Source: CASQEL01 sp036655975 (lineage in GTDB: Bacteria; Desulfobacterota; Desulfovibrionia; Desulfovibrionales; Desulfovibrionaceae). Taken from it: a DNA stretch of 8,265 nt. Positions 6,442-8,265 of the stretch are shown here, piece after piece (position 1 is the first letter of the stretch; each line of letters begins with the position of its first letter). The position numbers were made by a program, and so were the translations under genes. Below the pieces are notes generated by a model, which did not search any database, was not told the origin of the DNA, and saw only the letters and a list, made by a program, of their open reading frames with translations. The DNA lies in contig JAVVPD010000090.1 in NCBI GenBank assembly GCA_036655975.1, positions 1-8,265 on the forward strand. The letters are read 5' to 3'.

Positions 6442-6442
6442 A

Positions 6443-6805
6443 CTACCACCGAATAAGAACGCCATGAAAAGGAAAGCTGTGTACACGGCGGAAGAAATTT
6501 ATAAAATCCACAAAAGTATAAAACCCGTCTGCTACTGCCAGTGCCTCCGCATCCTGAACAAGTTCCCCGTTGATGAATATTAGAACAACACTATTAAATT
6601 CTACCATTTCGATGGATTGAGTTTGTATACATATGGGGTCAGGCTTAATCAGCTTGCGACAAAACCTAGTACGCATACCCGTGTAAAGCTGCACGGGTTC
6701 ACCTAAACGTGCATGACGCCGTTTGCCCGTGGCGCGTATGGTCTGACGCTTGACCCCCGATTCCACCAAAGAGGCAAATCGAGCTTGAAAGTTGTATGCG
6801 GACAT
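6443..6805 (-). CDS. ASCH-domain protein
   Basis: 120 residues. The N-terminal part reads MSAYNFQARFASLVESGVKR and then QTIRATGKRRHARLGEPVQL; within it G17-x-K19-x-x-T22-x-R24 matches the ASCH GxKxxExR signature with Thr in place of Glu. VQLYTGMRT (38-46) is the expected next strand, and the protein ends with the PFHGVLIRW strand (112-120) typical of the fold. ASCH domains belong to the PUA/EVE-like superfamily; roles range from RNA or modified-nucleotide binding to amidohydrolase, so the substrate here is unknown. The ATG at 6805 has AGGG 7 bases upstream. The frame stays open upstream through a repeat into the N gap, so automatic annotation may fuse it to the DUF2786 gene; I treat that as an artefact. 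The stop TAG is one base from the next ATG. Confidence 0.85.
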   Translation of the reverse strand: MSAYNFQARFASLVESGVKRQTIRATGKRRHARLGEPVQLYTGMRTRFCRKLIKPDPICIQTQSIEMVEFNSVVLIFINGELVQDAEALAVADGFYTFVDFINFFRRVHSFPFHGVLIRW

Positions 6806-6817
6806 AAGTTTTCCCTT

Positions 6818-6879
6818 GGCTGCATCGTCAGGCCATAGCCGCCACGCTATGACGACCGCCCACATGGGGGCGGTTTCGC
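6818..6879 (-). repeat. Intercistronic double-hairpin repeat, copy 1
   Basis: 62 bp, matching copy 2 (7557-7619) along its whole length except for one missing base in the larger hairpin. Hairpin A pairs 6855-6861 (ACCGCCC) with 6868-6874 (GGGCGGT), a 7-bp perfect stem with a 6-base loop. Hairpin B pairs 6834-6839 (CATAGC) with 6846-6851 (GCTATG). The repeat lies 12 bases upstream of the ASCH start, with the ribosome site between. It follows directly a TAA at 6882-6880 that may end a gene broken by the N gap. Confidence 0.9.
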
Positions 6880-6954
6880 TTACTCCAAAGCCAAAAATGT
6901 TGGGTGGGTGCTTTTTATCGGCGTTGACAGCGACACATGGGAGGCTGCATGAGC
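6880..6954 (-). CDS. Possible C-terminal tail of a gene broken by the assembly gap
   Basis: Between the N gap and repeat copy 1 one minus-strand frame reads 24 codons, AHAASHVSLSTPIKSTHPTF and then LALE, to a TAA abutting the repeat. At copy 2 the upstream gene likewise stops two bases before the repeat, so by analogy this frame may be the true gene end. It could be the tail of the DUF2786 protein, if the gap is not ten bases, or of another gene lost in the gap. A second frame is open through the repeat into the ASCH gene. Too short to decide. Confidence 0.3.
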   Translation of the reverse strand, partial: AHAASHVSLSTPIKSTHPTFLALE

Positions 6955-6964
6955 NNNNNNNNNN
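6955..6964. other. Assembly gap (10 N)
   Basis: Ten consecutive N bases. A round number like this is commonly a placeholder for unknown length, so reading frames must not be trusted across it. It interrupts the end of the DUF2786 gene. Confidence 0.97.
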
Positions 6965-7543
6965 CTTCTCGTTCTGTCTTTCAATCAGTTTAGGTAGTGC
7001 GGCTTCTATTAGTGTATTTTTGGAAAGCACAAGTGACGTACTGGAGGCTGGAGTGGCGTGTTTTTGCTGCATCAGTCTGTCTATAATAATTGATACAGCC
7101 CCTAACAAAAAGGACTCCCTAGCTCTTTTTTTTGATATATTGCTGCGCAATCGCTTACATTTCGTGCGCATATATTCTGACGCAAGGCGTAACAGAGTCT
7201 TGTAAAGATACCCGTACATCCACCCACACACTTCTGGGTCTGCCCCAACTCCCACGAATACTGTTGAGCCAGAACAGCGTTCGTGGTAATATCTACAATC
7301 AAAGGCATCCGCACTACCATTTGCCAGATAGTGCGCCCATCCTTCAAGCCGTTGACGTGTTTTTTTATAAATACTCTGTGCTTCGGACGCTTCGTCATCA
7401 AACCGAATGGATTCCCGTTCCAAATTGTATTTTGACAGTAACTCCTGTGCTTTAGCTGCCGCTGCCGCTGCTTCATACACATTGGATGATTGCGACAAGC
7501 GCAACAGTTTTCTGATTTTATTTAAAATATCTTTATGTTGCAT
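6965..7543 (-). CDS. DUF2786 domain protein, 3' end lost in assembly gap
   Basis: 193 N-terminal residues are visible. Residues 3-42 (HKDILNKIRKLLRLSQSSNV then EAAAAAAKAQELLSKYNLE) are the DUF2786 helical hairpin. A second domain (about 66-158), with WAHYLANG, a probable strand STVFVGVG, and SKKRARESFLLGAVSIII, matches the DUF7168-type region usually fused to it. The family is common in phages and mobile elements and has no established function; a nucleic-acid role is often assumed but not shown. The ATG at 7543 has AAGGA 6 bases upstream and follows repeat copy 2. The alanine run at 25-30 is within the normal family pattern. Family members are somewhat longer than 193 residues, so the missing part is probably short. 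Confidence 0.85.
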
Positions 7544-7556
7544 AATGTTTCCTTAT

Positions 7557-7619
7557 GGCTGCATCGTCAGGCCATAGCCGCCACGCTATGACGACCGCCC
7601 CACATGGGGGCGGTTTCGC
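7557..7619 (-). repeat. Intercistronic double-hairpin repeat, copy 2
   Basis: 63 bp, the partner of 6818-6879. Hairpin A is an 8-bp perfect stem, 7594-7601 (ACCGCCCC) with 7607-7614 (GGGGCGGT), loop of 5. Hairpin B pairs 7573-7578 (CATAGC) with 7585-7590 (GCTATG), and CGT/ACG (7565-7567, 7591-7593) can extend it across a bulge. It starts two bases after the TAA of the membrane protein and ends 13 bases before the DUF2786 ATG. No T run follows, so it does not look like an ordinary terminator. Confidence 0.9.
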
Positions 7620-7621
7620 AA

Positions 7622-7912
7622 TTATTCCCCTGTATTTTGTAAGGGCACGTTCTGCGTCATGGAAAACGGCCCAAGTTTTAATACAATTGAGACATCCTCT
7701 TTACCGTCATTGATATGGCGTATTTTGGCGTGTTCTAAACCTTGCAATATCAATATCCCCCCGCAAAACAAGGATGTTACTACGAGCATACAGAGTCCCA
7801 AGGCTGCCATGGATTTTCCAAGCAGACCAAGGCCAAAAAGGTCTGCACACAGCCAGCCAGAAGATGCTACCAATAAATACAGATAAATGCTTTTAATCCA
7901 CATTGTTATCAT
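7622..7912 (-). CDS. Small membrane protein with two TM helices
   Basis: 96 residues, family not recognised. Two hydrophobic helices are clear, about 7-30 (SIYLYLLVASSGWLCADLFG) and 33-58 (SMAALGLCMLVVTSLFCGGI then LILQ), joined by a very short turn. A polar C-terminal tail of about 38 residues follows (EHAKIRHINDGKEDVSIVLK at 60-79). The tail is probably cytoplasmic if the hairpin goes out and back. The ATG at 7912 has AGGA 6 bases upstream, part of which overlaps the TAG of the HU gene, so translation is coupled. Its place in the early/accessory block, away from the lysis genes, argues against a main holin; superinfection exclusion or another membrane function is possible but not supported by any motif. 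Confidence 0.7.
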   Translation of the reverse strand: MITMWIKSIYLYLLVASSGWLCADLFGLGLLGKSMAALGLCMLVVTSLFCGGILILQGLEHAKIRHINDGKEDVSIVLKLGPFSMTQNVPLQNTGE

Positions 7913-7920
7913 AATTTTTC

Positions 7921-8205
7921 CTAGCCCCTAAGCGCGTCTTTCATCTCTTTAAAGGGCACAAAGGCCACGCGCATTCCGGCGGGAATAGTAATTTCCGCAC
8001 CTGTACGAGGGTTGCGCCCCTTGCGGATGGCGGTTTTTTTGGCTTTCAGCTTGCCAACGCCGAGTAGGGGCACCTCACCACCGTCCAAGAGTTCCGCTGC
8101 CATGACGCTGCACAGGGCGTTATAGGTGTTTTCCACAATGTACTTGGCGGGGAGTTCCCCAGTGTGTTCCTTGTACAATTTGTTAATCAATTCAGCCTTG
8201 GTCAT
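7921..8205 (-). CDS. HU/IHF-family DNA-bending protein, phage-encoded
   Basis: 94 residues, close to the usual 90. N-terminal helices begin MTKAELINKLYKEHTGELPA; the beta body has LLGVGKLKAKKTAIRKGRNP (47-66). The DNA-embracing arm carries RNPRTG at 64-69, with P66 at the intercalating proline position, then AEITIPAGMRVAFVPFKEMK (70-89), the family's C-terminal pattern. HU-family dimers bend DNA and help build nucleoprotein complexes; in Mu, host HU and IHF assist transposition and early transcription, so a phage copy may serve the same end. A strong AAGGAG lies 7 to 8 bases before the ATG. Its stop TAG is 8 bases from the next start. Whether it acts as a homodimer cannot be told. Confidence 0.95.
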   Translation of the reverse strand: MTKAELINKLYKEHTGELPAKYIVENTYNALCSVMAAELLDGGEVPLLGVGKLKAKKTAIRKGRNPRTGAEITIPAGMRVAFVPFKEMKDALRG

Positions 8206-8220
8206 GATATTCTCCTTGTA

Positions 8221-8265
8221 TTATGCCGCGTCTTTGACGTTTTCGGCTTTGATTTCAATGTAAAA
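8221..8265 (-). CDS. C-terminal end of an unidentified upstream gene
   Basis: The last 14 codons of a gene that begins outside the window are visible: FYIEIKAENVKDAA, then TAA at 8223-8221, 15 bases before the HU start. The frame is inferred from its fit with the operon layout: same strand, and a stop just before the HU ribosome site. Too little is present to name a family. Confidence 0.55.
   Translation of the reverse strand, partial: FYIEIKAENVKDAA

Noticed and set aside
592..6583. Many open frames of 60-140 codons on the plus strand.
   Set aside because: They lie antisense to confident minus-strand genes, have no family motifs or ribosome sites, and are rich in Arg, Pro, Gly and Ser as expected of shadows.
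6443..7543. A single 366-residue protein across the N gap.
   Set aside because: It joins two known domain families through unknown bases and a repeat; the second domain has its own start and ribosome site.
7570..7605. A 12-codon micro-ORF (MWGGRHSVAAMA) in repeat copy 2 as a leader peptide.
   Set aside because: The one-base difference puts copy 1 in another frame, so the peptide is not shared, and no ribosome site precedes it.
6818..7619. The two direct repeats as a CRISPR array or as ends of an insertion sequence.
   Set aside because: There are only two copies about 740 bases apart, in direct orientation, with an ordinary phage gene and no transposase between them.

Overview
The window is a block of a Mu-like transposable prophage. 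Every gene I can support lies on the minus strand, so the phage map reads from right to left. Four genes fix the type: a GemA-family (DUF1018) regulator, a GH108 endolysin opening the late block, a Mu gp28-like large terminase and a Mu gp29-like (DUF935) portal, in the order known from phage Mu. The organism cannot be proved from this DNA. The combination of DUF2786, ASCH, phage HU, GemA and GH108 genes, with balanced base composition, resembles Mu-like prophages of Desulfovibrionaceae (Desulfovibrio/Bilophila type); that is recollection and inference. A run of ten N bases at 6955-6964 marks an assembly gap.

Early/accessory region (8265 to about 5538): the last codons of an unidentified gene, an HU-family DNA-bending protein, a two-helix membrane protein, a DUF2786 protein cut by the gap, an ASCH-domain protein, an unrecognised 149-residue protein and GemA. 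A 62/63-bp direct repeat made of two small hairpins sits just before the DUF2786 gene and again just before the ASCH gene. Each copy fills the space between the previous stop codon and the next ribosome binding site.

Regulatory region (5535 to 4587): two small helix-turn-helix proteins, each with a cysteine cluster, take the place that Mor and C occupy in Mu. They are followed by the only non-repeat intergenic space of any size (84 bp). It holds a 25-bp dyad, a perfect TATAAT -10 with no recognisable -35, and a strong Shine-Dalgarno placed in the 3' arm of a small hairpin. I read this as an activator-dependent late promoter, with the dyad as operator, as terminator of the upstream transcript, or both.

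Late region (4586 to 1): endolysin, 3-TM holin, a membrane/coiled-coil protein, an 80-residue protein, small terminase, large terminase and the N-terminal 233 residues of the portal. These genes overlap by 1-4 bases or lie within about 10 bases of each other, as expected for one translationally coupled transcript for lysis and then DNA packaging. The endolysin carries a canonical EF-hand calcium loop inside its catalytic domain. No tRNA, rRNA, CRISPR array, insertion sequence or phage end was seen.
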